Positions 1 to 5,409 of a stretch of 6,031 nucleotides of DNA are shown here, piece by piece. The notes under the pieces are model-generated. The model was not told the origin of the DNA and searched no databases. It was given only the letters and a program-made list of their open reading frames with translations. Position numbers and translations under genes: made by a program. Position 1 is the first letter of the stretch. Each line of letters starts with the position of its first letter. Source of the DNA: Desulfonatronovibrio sp. (GTDB taxonomy: Bacteria > Desulfobacterota > Desulfovibrionia > Desulfovibrionales > Desulfonatronovibrionaceae); contig PWPY01000188.1 in NCBI GenBank assembly GCA_003558575.1, positions 1 to 6,031 on the forward strand, given 5' to 3'.

Positions 1-2
1 AA

Positions 3-140
3 CTAATGGGACAGGAAGAAGGGCTTAAATGCCCTAAATGTAATCTGGTCTATCCCATCAAAGAAGAGATACCTGTAATGCTCATAGATGAAGCCATTCC
101 CACTGAACAATGGGATCAGGGTGTCAGGGAAAAGAGTTGA
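3..140 (+). CDS. Trm112/UPF0434 (YcaR-like) zinc-ribbon protein, C-terminal part
   Basis: The frame is open from the left edge of the window and stops with TGA at 138-140, so only the last 45 or so residues are visible; the start lies upstream. The visible part reads [20 protein letters not shown] followed by IDEA. This matches the second half of the small Trm112-like family (about 60 residues): a CxxC knuckle, then a [A/V]-[Y/F]-P-[I/L]-[R/K]-x-x-I-P-V-[M/L]-L segment and an acidic DEA end. In this family an N-terminal CPxC, here off the window, completes a zinc ribbon. Trm112 proteins in archaea and eukaryotes activate methyltransferases; the role of bacterial members is poorly known. The second CxxC is intact, unlike E. 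coli YcaR where it is degenerate. The gene ends one base before the preferred start of the TatD gene, so the two are probably one transcript. Confidence 0.5.
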   Translation, partial: LMGQEEGLKCPKCNLVYPIKEEIPVMLIDEAIPTEQWDQGVREKS

Positions 141-141
141 A

Positions 142-972
142 ATGGGCAGAAAAAAAACAAGGACTTTGCCTGAAGACCTGGGACTGCCTCCTGGCGGAGC
201 TGACAGTCATGCCCATCTTAACATGGGCACTCTGGGTCAGGAACTGAATGACGTTTTGAAAAAGGCCCGGGCATGCGGGGTTTCCACCCTGATTAATGTA
301 TTCATGGGAACAGAAATATACTTGAAACAAAGAGATCTGTTTCATGAGCACAATCATGTTTTCTTTATCCTGGGTGTCCACCCGCATGAAGCAGGAGGTT
401 TTACTTCTGATACTGCTGAGGGCATACATAGTGCTGCCCAGAATGATATAAAAATCAAGGGAATTGGAGAAACCGGCCTTGATTTTTATTATAAGCACAG
501 CACTCCCCAGGACCAGAAGTCAGCTTTCAAATCCCAGCTGCAAATTGCAAAAGAGCTTGATCTGCCTGTTGTTATTCATTCCAGGGACGCTTTCGTAGAA
601 ACTCTTGAAATCCTTATCCAAATGGGCTTCAAAGACCGACCTCTGCTCTGGCATTGCTTTGGACAGGGAAAAGACCAGGCAGAAAAAATCCTGTCCATGG
701 GCTGGAACATATCAATACCAGGCAGTGTAACCTTTAAAAAGAATCATGAACTGCATAGCGCAGTACAGGTAATACCTGCTGAAAAAATGCTCATAGAAAC
801 AGATTGTCCGTTCCTTGCTCCTGAACCTTACAGGGGAAAGGAGAATCAGCCAGCCCTGCTGGGGTTTACAGCCCAGAAAATTGCCCAATTAAAGGATATG
901 GATATAAATGAATTGTGGGTAAAATGTGGTCAGAACTGCCGAAATTTTTTCAGCATCCATGAACAGTTATAA
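142..972 (+). CDS. TatD-family metal-dependent hydrolase (DNase-like)
   Basis: This 276-residue protein is of normal TatD length and carries the full set of TIM-barrel metal-site motifs. They are DSHAHL (H23, H25), GVHPHEA (79-84), IGETGLDFYY with E110, VIHSRDA with H146, HCFG with H171, and IETDCPFLAPEPYRG with D221. TatD enzymes are cytoplasmic two-metal hydrolases, several with 3'-5' exonuclease activity on DNA or RNA; which substrate this one uses cannot be read from sequence. The frame is open further upstream to an ATG at 88, but that would overlap the preceding gene by 53 bases and add 18 residues unlike the family. The ATG at 142 follows the upstream stop by one base, and AGGGA at 126-130 or GAG at 134-136 could serve as ribosome binding site. 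A 20-residue stretch precedes DSHAHL, slightly longer than in short TatD proteins. Its stop is 8 bases from the stop of the convergent cNMP-binding gene. Confidence 0.5.
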   Translation: MGRKKTRTLPEDLGLPPGGADSHAHLNMGTLGQELNDVLKKARACGVSTLINVFMGTEIYLKQRDLFHEHNHVFFILGVHPHEAGGFTSDTAEGIHSAAQNDIKIKGIGETGLDFYYKHSTPQDQKSAFKSQLQIAKELDLPVVIHSRDAFVETLEILIQMGFKDRPLLWHCFGQGKDQAEKILSMGWNISIPGSVTFKKNHELHSAVQVIPAEKMLIETDCPFLAPEPYRGKENQPALLGFTAQKIAQLKDMDINELWVKCGQNCRNFFSIHEQL

Positions 973-980
973 AATACTTA

Positions 981-1754
981 CTACCCCTGTTGCGACGGAA
1001 TTGACTGTTCTTTTATCATGGCTAAGGACTTTGATGTCTCAGAAAGACGCCTTGACAGGGTAGTGACTATACGCATGGAAACCTGGGGATAATCTGCCAG
1101 AATATTTTGAAGCTGATCTCCAGGATAAACCTCTATGATGGAATCCCCAAGGGATTTGACACTGGCACTTCTACTCTCACTCAGTATGGCTGCCATTTCC
1201 CCGAAAAAATCTCCTGGAGTATCTAATACAGCTAACTTATGTCCTTCCTTTGATACTTCAAGGCCTTTTGGGGCTGAAACAATCCTGAAAATATCAGTAT
1301 CATTCTCCCCTTCAGCAATAATTAGATCCCCCGGGGCATAAGTCCTGATCTCACCTAAGAAATGCAGGTCCGCGTCAGAACAGGATTTGATACCTGCTTC
1401 AGACCACAGGTTCTTAAGCTGCATGCTCATTGAGCTGAGGATCTGATGGATTATTCCTGGCTGGGAGGTCAAGCTGTCCAGAATATCAGGGAAAAAATAC
1501 TTGGACAGTCTGGACGTTCCTGAAGACTTTACAGTGTAGAGATAGCGGGCCCCAGGAGAAAAAAGGGGCTCAAATCCCAGAACAGAGTCTGAACCAAGAG
1601 TCATTACCTTCTGTCCATCACGAAATACCTCCACTGCCCCGGACAGTACAATATAAAAATAGTCAGCTTGGCTGTCTTGTTCAAAGATTTTGCTGCCGTC
1701 ATCAAAGGTGACCATGGTCCGGCTTATTTCACTGAAATGGACAGGCTGATTCAT
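981..1754 (-). CDS. Tandem cyclic-nucleotide-binding-domain protein without output domain
   Basis: This 257-residue protein appears to consist of two cNMP-binding (cupin-like) domains, at roughly residues 15-115 and 130-245. The second has a canonical phosphate-binding cassette, GDFFGEM (181-187) followed by ESRSASV, with the expected glutamate (E186) and arginine (R195) nine residues apart. The first has the fold pattern (YFYIVLSGAVEVF, 32-44) but a degenerate cassette, GFEPLFSPGAR (60-70). No Crp-type helix-turn-helix, kinase, cyclase or membrane segment follows; the chain ends soon after the second domain's C-terminal helix. It is therefore probably a cytoplasmic ligand-responsive adaptor rather than a DNA-binding regulator, and its partner is unknown. 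Its ATG overlaps the stop of the upstream exported-protein gene as TAATG, implying translational coupling. The family call is firm, while the ligand (cAMP, cGMP or other) and function are not known. Confidence 0.5.
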   Translation of the reverse strand: MNQPVHFSEISRTMVTFDDGSKIFEQDSQADYFYIVLSGAVEVFRDGQKVMTLGSDSVLGFEPLFSPGARYLYTVKSSGTSRLSKYFFPDILDSLTSQPGIIHQILSSMSMQLKNLWSEAGIKSCSDADLHFLGEIRTYAPGDLIIAEGENDTDIFRIVSAPKGLEVSKEGHKLAVLDTPGDFFGEMAAILSESRSASVKSLGDSIIEVYPGDQLQNILADYPQVSMRIVTTLSRRLSETSKSLAMIKEQSIPSQQG

Positions 1755-2152
1755 TATTTGAAACTTATCTCACGAATATTGCGGGCCTGAAAACTGATTT
1801 GGCCCCAATCGGTCTGCCCCAGAAACCGCATGTCGGGCTGGACAAAAAAGTCCATCTCATCACCATTTAAAAAGGTAACCTTGGCTAGAACCTTCTCATC
1901 CTGAAGGTAGAAATTCACTGTTCTGACCTTGCCAAAATCTATACTGGCCTCGGCTGAACCTGCCTGGGCCTTAAGGTGGGTAGATCCATCCACAGATAGG
2001 TTCTGGACCTCATACTTTGCCTGTGATTCGTCAATAATAGTGGCTTTAAACAGCCTGTCCGTCTGAGGTGCACCCGGACCAAGCCCGGAAGTTCCTCCCA
2101 TACCCATACAAAAAAGGCTCAAGAATAACACCAAAATAATTCTTTTGTTCAT
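1754..2152 (-). CDS. Small exported protein of unknown function
   Basis: I do not recognise a named family. The 132-residue product starts with a lysine/arginine n-region and a hydrophobic core (residues 5-16), followed by a glycine-rich stretch (GMGGTSGLGPG) that fits a Sec signal peptide. C15 is preceded by Phe, so it is a poor lipobox and a lipoprotein is unlikely. The mature part looks like an all-beta domain. Alternating strands around KATIIDES, KYEVQNLSVDG, ASIDFGKVRTVNFYL and AKVTFLNGDEMDFFV are followed by a closing segment with LGQTDWG and IREISFK. This layout recalls small periplasmic proteins with a VTFxNGD-F-TxxG-IRxIxF pattern that I have seen as hypotheticals in Desulfovibrio- and Geobacter-like genomes; that comparison is from memory. 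GGGA about five bases before the ATG is a reasonable ribosome binding site. The gene is first in a two-gene unit, coupled by TAATG to the cNMP-binding protein. It follows a 92-base gap in which I see no clear promoter or terminator. Confidence 0.5.
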   Translation of the reverse strand: MNKRIILVLFLSLFCMGMGGTSGLGPGAPQTDRLFKATIIDESQAKYEVQNLSVDGSTHLKAQAGSAEASIDFGKVRTVNFYLQDEKVLAKVTFLNGDEMDFFVQPDMRFLGQTDWGQISFQARNIREISFK

Positions 2153-2244
2153 AACTTTCCCATTCTGTTTTTGGCTGACGTTGCATTTAATGATCAGTCC
2201 TCTAATGAGTTTTCATCCGAAAAGATAGACTATTCTGATGGAAA

Positions 2245-2493
2245 CTAATGAACCGCTGTCTGCTGACTCTCCCATACAACCTTAAGGGGCATTTCCTGGC
2301 CTGCAGCAGACAGGAATTCATCAATTCCATCCTCAAACCCATAACCGCACACTACCTGGACAACTGCACGGTATTTATCAATCACTGTCAAATAAGCCAG
2401 ATTATCCCGGGATTCAAGCAAAAATTTGAACAGGGCGATGTCTTTTCTTTTTATCTGAACATAAATCCTGCGTGAATATTCAAACTTTTCCAT
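2245..2493 (-). CDS. DUF4911 family protein
   Basis: The 82-residue product has the layout of the DUF4911 family: an opening SRRIYVQIKRKDIALFKFLLE, then a central strand (LAYLTVIDKYRAVVQVVC) and a short helical tail (DGIDEFLSA). The family is small, largely found in Desulfobacterota-type bacteria, and has no known function. The fold looks like a compact alpha/beta domain in which the conserved start resembles an RxYxxIxRxxIxxxKFxLE signature. There is no signal peptide or membrane segment, so it is probably cytoplasmic. The start codon overlaps the peptidase stop as TAATG, so it is likely translated by ribosomes finishing the peptidase gene; the upstream ribosome binding site is weak. It is the last gene of the era-peptidase cluster. 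Confidence 0.5.
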   Translation of the reverse strand: MEKFEYSRRIYVQIKRKDIALFKFLLESRDNLAYLTVIDKYRAVVQVVCGYGFEDGIDEFLSAAGQEMPLKVVWESQQTAVH

Positions 2494-3557
2494 TACAGGA
2501 TTTCCGCGCCATTTTCAGTCACCAGCACCATATATTCCCAACGAACACCTCCCCATTGTGGATAATAAAGACCAGGTTCCACACTTACAACCATCCCTGG
2601 CTTGAAATCTCCCCGGGTGTTTGGCCCGATACTGGGAGGCTCATGGGTCTCAAGGCCGATCCCGTGTCCCAGGGCATGAGTAAAATGCTCTGCCACCCCA
2701 TGTTTTTCAAAAAAGGATTGCACAAGATCATAAGCATCTTTAATGGGTATTCCAGGGGTAATTTTATTTATGGCTTTTTCCTGAGCTTCAATTACCAGGT
2801 CTCTGGTTTTTTTATAAATACCTGAAGGCTTATCACCTACCCAGAAAGTTCTGGTCTGATCAGAACAATAATCTTCAAGTCGACAGCCCATATCAATAAG
2901 TAAGGGAGCCTGATTCTTAATGGCAACATTTTGAGGAATGGCGTGGGGCAGGGCAGCCTTGGGACCGCTTGCTACAATGGTTGAAAAACTCAAACCTGTT
3001 GCTCCGTTTTCACGAAACAACTTTTCAGCCTCCCAGGCCAATTCCATTTCTGTAAGTCCCGGCTCAATAATATCCTCCATAAGCTGAAAAACCTTATGGT
3101 TAAGGCCGCAGTACTTTCTCAAAAGCTCTATCTCTGAATTGTCCTTGATTAAGCGCAGGTCTTCCACAAGGCCCTTGACCGGGACAAGTTCAAACTCCTT
3201 CTTCAGACTGCGATAAAATTCATAGTTCATCCATTGAGGCTCAAATCCAAGTCTGGATACTCCTGTTTTTTTCAGAAAAGCATTAATCTGCTCATGTTTG
3301 TTGCGGGAATAAACAAAAATATCTTCACCAGGAATAAATTCTTTGCCTGCTTCCACATATCTGGGATCTGTCATTAATATTGTTTTATCCAGGGAAATAA
3401 TGAGATAGCCTGAGCTTTCATTACACTGGGGATCAAAAAGTTCAAACCCGCTCAGATAATATCTGTTGGCAGGACTTTGAATTAAAAAATAATCAAGCTC
3501 ATGTTCATGCATCTTCTGCCTGATTTTCTGCCTGCGTGCTTTATATATATTTTCCAT
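2493..3557 (-). CDS. M24 family Xaa-Pro peptidase (aminopeptidase P / prolidase type)
   Basis: The 354-residue protein has an N-terminal creatinase-like domain (about 1-135) and a C-terminal pita-bread M24 catalytic domain (about 145-354). All five metal ligands expected for the family are visible: D222 (LIDMG), D233 (CSDQTRTF), H298 (GHGIG), E327 (VSVEPG) and E341 (VRWEYMVLVT). H305 in ETHEPP is the usual second active-site histidine. Such enzymes remove or split residues next to proline in peptides in the cytoplasm; aminopeptidase P and dipeptidase activity cannot be separated by eye. The frame is open to an ATG at 3623, but that start would overlap era by 44 bases and add 22 unrelated residues. 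The ATG at 3557 gives MENIYKARRQ, a typical family beginning, with AGGGG eight bases upstream, and lies 22 bases after the era stop. The W-E-Y around the last ligand replaces the more usual I-E-D, a mild variant. Confidence 0.5.
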   Translation of the reverse strand: MENIYKARRQKIRQKMHEHELDYFLIQSPANRYYLSGFELFDPQCNESSGYLIISLDKTILMTDPRYVEAGKEFIPGEDIFVYSRNKHEQINAFLKKTGVSRLGFEPQWMNYEFYRSLKKEFELVPVKGLVEDLRLIKDNSEIELLRKYCGLNHKVFQLMEDIIEPGLTEMELAWEAEKLFRENGATGLSFSTIVASGPKAALPHAIPQNVAIKNQAPLLIDMGCRLEDYCSDQTRTFWVGDKPSGIYKKTRDLVIEAQEKAINKITPGIPIKDAYDLVQSFFEKHGVAEHFTHALGHGIGLETHEPPSIGPNTRGDFKPGMVVSVEPGLYYPQWGGVRWEYMVLVTENGAEIL

Positions 3558-3565
3558 AAAAATTA

Positions 3566-3570
3566 CCCCT
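3566..3570 (-). promoter_or_regulatory. Ribosome binding site deciding the peptidase start
   Basis: AGGGG on the - strand lies eight bases before the ATG at 3557, between the era stop and that ATG. The alternative upstream ATG at 3623, inside era, has only a weak GGCTGG-like match. This supports the 354-residue form. Confidence 0.5.
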
Positions 3571-3579
3571 GAGGGCGTG

Positions 3580-4518
3580 TTAAGATTCCAAGCCAAGTGC
3601 GCATAAAATCCCCTGGTTTTCATTCCAGCCAGGCCTTACCTTGACCCATGACTCAAGAAATATTCTTTTATCCGTAAGCTCTTCCAGTTCTTTTCTGGCC
3701 TCCATGCCGACTGCTTTCAACACCTGTCCCCTTTTACCTATGACTATGGATTTATGGGAACTTCTGAGCACATAAATCAAAGCACCAATTCTGATTAAAT
3801 CATCATTCTCTTCCCATGACTCTATCTCAACAGCGAGACCGTAAGGGACTTCCTGCCGGGTTTGTATAAAAAGCTTTTCCCTTATAATCTCTGCCGCCAT
3901 AAAGCGCATAGGCAAAGTGGAAATCTGATCTTCGGGATACAGGGCACTTCCCTCAGGAAGCAGCGGGATTGACTTAGATAAAAGTGACCTGCAACCTTCC
4001 CCCCGTAGGGCTGACACAGGCAAAATATCTCTTTCCGGAAAAAGCTTTGACAATTCATCAAACACAGGAAGCATATTTTTTTTATCTTTTATTCTGTCAA
4101 CTTTATTTGCTGCGACAAAAACATTAGGTAAATTTGCAATCCTGTTTTGAAGAATTTTCAGTTCCTTCTGGATAAGATTCGGTTTAGCTGCATATCTGCT
4201 TGCATCAATTAGAAGTATTACCACATCAGATGACAGGAGTCCTTCCATGGCCGCCCTGTTAAGCAACTCGTTCATCCTGCCCCCGGCCTTGTTTATTCCC
4301 GGGGTATCTAAAAAAACTACCTGGTAATTATTTTCCGTAAGGATTCCAGTAATGCGGTTGCGTGTGGTCTGCGGCCTGGGGGTAACAATGGCCACCTTCT
4401 CTCCAACTAACTGATTCATCAATGTTGATTTACCTGCGTTGGGCAAACCCACCAAGGCTATGGTTCCAAAGCGGTAGCTGTCATTAGCCCTGTTTTCAAG
4501 ATCATTTACTGATTCCAA
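3580..4518 (-). CDS. era: GTPase Era, ribosome assembly factor
   Basis: Era is an essential GTPase that binds 16S rRNA near its 3' end during 30S maturation. This 312-residue copy has every G motif: GLPNAGKS (24-31, P-loop), the Era-specific switch TPRPQTTR (46-53), DTPG (71-74), NKVD (138-141) and SAL (169-171). The C-terminal KH domain follows, with IVIGKRG (258-264) and the closing LESWVKVRPGW (288-298). The KH loop is GKRG where many Era proteins have GKGG, but the GxxG pattern is kept. The start codon is TTG at 4518; no ATG lies in frame before the P-loop. The TTG has a perfect AAGGAG seven bases upstream. The roughly 17-residue lead before the first strand is a little longer than in E. 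coli Era. The gene stands before an M24 peptidase rather than next to rnc or recO as in many genomes. It probably has its own promoter in the end of the DUF554 gene. Confidence 0.5.
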   Translation of the reverse strand: MESVNDLENRANDSYRFGTIALVGLPNAGKSTLMNQLVGEKVAIVTPRPQTTRNRITGILTENNYQVVFLDTPGINKAGGRMNELLNRAAMEGLLSSDVVILLIDASRYAAKPNLIQKELKILQNRIANLPNVFVAANKVDRIKDKKNMLPVFDELSKLFPERDILPVSALRGEGCRSLLSKSIPLLPEGSALYPEDQISTLPMRFMAAEIIREKLFIQTRQEVPYGLAVEIESWEENDDLIRIGALIYVLRSSHKSIVIGKRGQVLKAVGMEARKELEELTDKRIFLESWVKVRPGWNENQGILCALGLES

Positions 4519-4525
4519 AAAAAAT

Positions 4526-4531
4526 CTCCTT
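4526..4531 (-). promoter_or_regulatory. Ribosome binding site supporting a TTG start for era
   Basis: AAGGAG on the - strand, a full Shine-Dalgarno match, is separated by seven bases from the TTG at 4518-4516. The spacer plus the first two bases of the start codon form a run of eight T on the - strand (A4517-A4524 on +). No ATG or GTG is better placed, so the TTG is the likely initiation codon. Confidence 0.5.
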
Positions 4532-4564
4532 TTGGATTATTTGATATTTATTCAACAAAATCTG

Positions 4565-4594
4565 AATATATTTCTAATTTAAAAACAATGTAAA
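4565..4594 (-). promoter_or_regulatory. Candidate sigma-70 promoter for the era cluster
   Basis: On the - strand, TTTACA (4594-4589, 5/6 to TTGACA) and TATATT (4570-4565, 5/6 to TATAAT) are separated by 18 bases. The -35 box lies in the last codons of the DUF554 gene. Transcription would start near 4558, leaving a leader of about 40 bases before the era TTG. The call rests on consensus match in an AT-rich stretch, where chance matches are common. Confidence 0.5.
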
Positions 4595-5254
4595 AAGAAC
4601 CACATAAATTAGAGACGGCAGAAGATTCGTAACATTGACTTTTTTCAAGTCCATAAGGGTAATGCCAATCCCCATTATAAGCAGTCCACCCACAGAAGTT
4701 ATCTGGGTTATTATTTCTGGAGTGAAAAAGGCCTGGGACTGGGATGCAGCAATAGTTATGGAACCCTGATAAAGGATAATGGGCAGGGCGGAAAACATAA
4801 CCCCTATTCCATAAGTTGAGGCAAGGGGAATACTGATAAATCCATCAAGAATTGATTTGGTCAGAAGTATGGTCCTGTCTCCTCTGATTCCTTCATCAAT
4901 TGAGCCCAGAATAGCCATGGAACCTATACAGAAGATTAGAGAGGCTGTGACAAAACCGTCAGTGAAGCGGGCATCTTTGGATTTTATCCGCCCTTTAAGC
5001 CAGTTTCCAAGATTGACCATTTTTTCATCAAGCTTCAGCAGTTCTCCTGTTACTGCTCCCAGGAGCACAGAAAAAACAACCAGAACAATATTGTCATAAC
5101 TCAAAGCCATGTCAATGCCAATAACGAGCACGCACAGGCCTATGCCCTGATAAACTATAGACCTGACCCGGTCAGGAAAATTGCGTCCCAAAAGTACGCC
5201 AATAAGCGCCCCAAGAATTATGGCCAGGGCATTTATTAAAGTGGCAACAGGCAT
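4574..5254 (-). CDS. DUF554 family multi-pass membrane protein (YdfK/YqgA type)
   Basis: The 226-residue product is hydrophobic throughout, with about seven likely membrane segments (near 5-22, 33-51, 55-71, 100-118, 137-163, 184-201 and 209-225). It carries the DUF554 signature: CIGSMAILGSIDEG (109-122), then GDRTILLTKSILDG (125-138), then ASTYGIGVMFSALP and YQGSIT (162-167). Length matches the family. It sits in the inner membrane; a transporter-like role is often guessed but the function is not established. The ATG at 5254 is the natural family start (MPVATLINALAIILGALIG), although the nearest GGAG lies some 14 bases upstream, farther than usual. It is the first gene after the lpxC terminator and is followed by era after 55 bases. 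Confidence 0.5.
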   Translation of the reverse strand: MPVATLINALAIILGALIGVLLGRNFPDRVRSIVYQGIGLCVLVIGIDMALSYDNIVLVVFSVLLGAVTGELLKLDEKMVNLGNWLKGRIKSKDARFTDGFVTASLIFCIGSMAILGSIDEGIRGDRTILLTKSILDGFISIPLASTYGIGVMFSALPIILYQGSITIAASQSQAFFTPEIITQITSVGGLLIMGIGITLMDLKKVNVTNLLPSLIYVVLFTLFLN

Positions 5255-5316
5255 TTATTATTCACTTACTCCACAAGATTTTGCTGATTTGTAGTATCCT
5301 TTCCGGCGAAAAAAGA

Positions 5317-5345
5317 GTTATTGAGCATTACGCAGGACAAATCAA
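5317..5345 (-). promoter_or_regulatory. Weak candidate promoter upstream of DUF554
   Basis: On the - strand, TTGATT (5345-5340, 4/6) and AATAAC (5322-5317, 4/6) have a 17-base spacer. It lies between the lpxC terminator and the DUF554 start, where a new promoter is expected. The match is modest; GATACT near 5298-5293 is an alternative -10 without a good -35. Confidence 0.5.
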
Positions 5346-5358
5346 GTCCTGAAGACAC

Positions 5359-5386
5359 AAAAAAAGCGCCACAGGGGCGCTTTTTT
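5359..5386 (-). terminator. Rho-independent terminator of lpxC
   Basis: The arms GCGCC (5366-5370) and GGCGC (5376-5380) enclose a five-base loop. Flanking A and T runs extend the stem by six A-T pairs to 11 bp. Read on the - strand, the hairpin is followed by seven T, and it lies 23 bases past the lpxC stop. The symmetric A/T tails make it potentially bidirectional, but no + strand gene ends nearby. Confidence 0.5.
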
Positions 5387-5409
5387 AACAGATAAAGTGA
5401 GAAAAAAAA

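Noticed and set aside
88..141. Upstream extension of the TatD gene to the ATG at 88
   Set aside because: It would overlap the Trm112-like gene in another frame by 53 bases, and the added residues do not resemble TatD N-termini.
124..498. Open frame of 124 codons on the - strand inside the TatD gene
   Set aside because: It is fully antisense to a gene with all family motifs; the translation has no recognisable domain.
961..1010. GAACAGT ... ACTGTTC inverted repeat around the convergent stops
   Set aside because: The seven-base arms are separated by about 36 bases with no T-run, which is too weak to call a terminator.
2093..2152. Lipoprotein signal on the exported protein (cysteine at residue 15)
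   Set aside because: The residue before the cysteine is Phe and the one after is Met; neither fits a lipobox, so an ordinary signal peptide is more likely.
2153..2244. Promoter or terminator in the gap before the exported-protein gene
   Set aside because: No -35/-10 pair better than 3/6 each and no GC-rich hairpin with a T-run could be found, so neither is listed.
2472..2825. Open frame of 117 codons on the + strand over the peptidase gene
   Set aside because: It is antisense to the conserved catalytic domain of the peptidase and its translation looks like no protein family.
3558..3623. Upstream extension of the peptidase to the ATG at 3623
   Set aside because: It lies inside the era 3' end, adds 22 non-family residues and lacks a good ribosome binding site, whereas 3557 has AGGGG at proper spacing.
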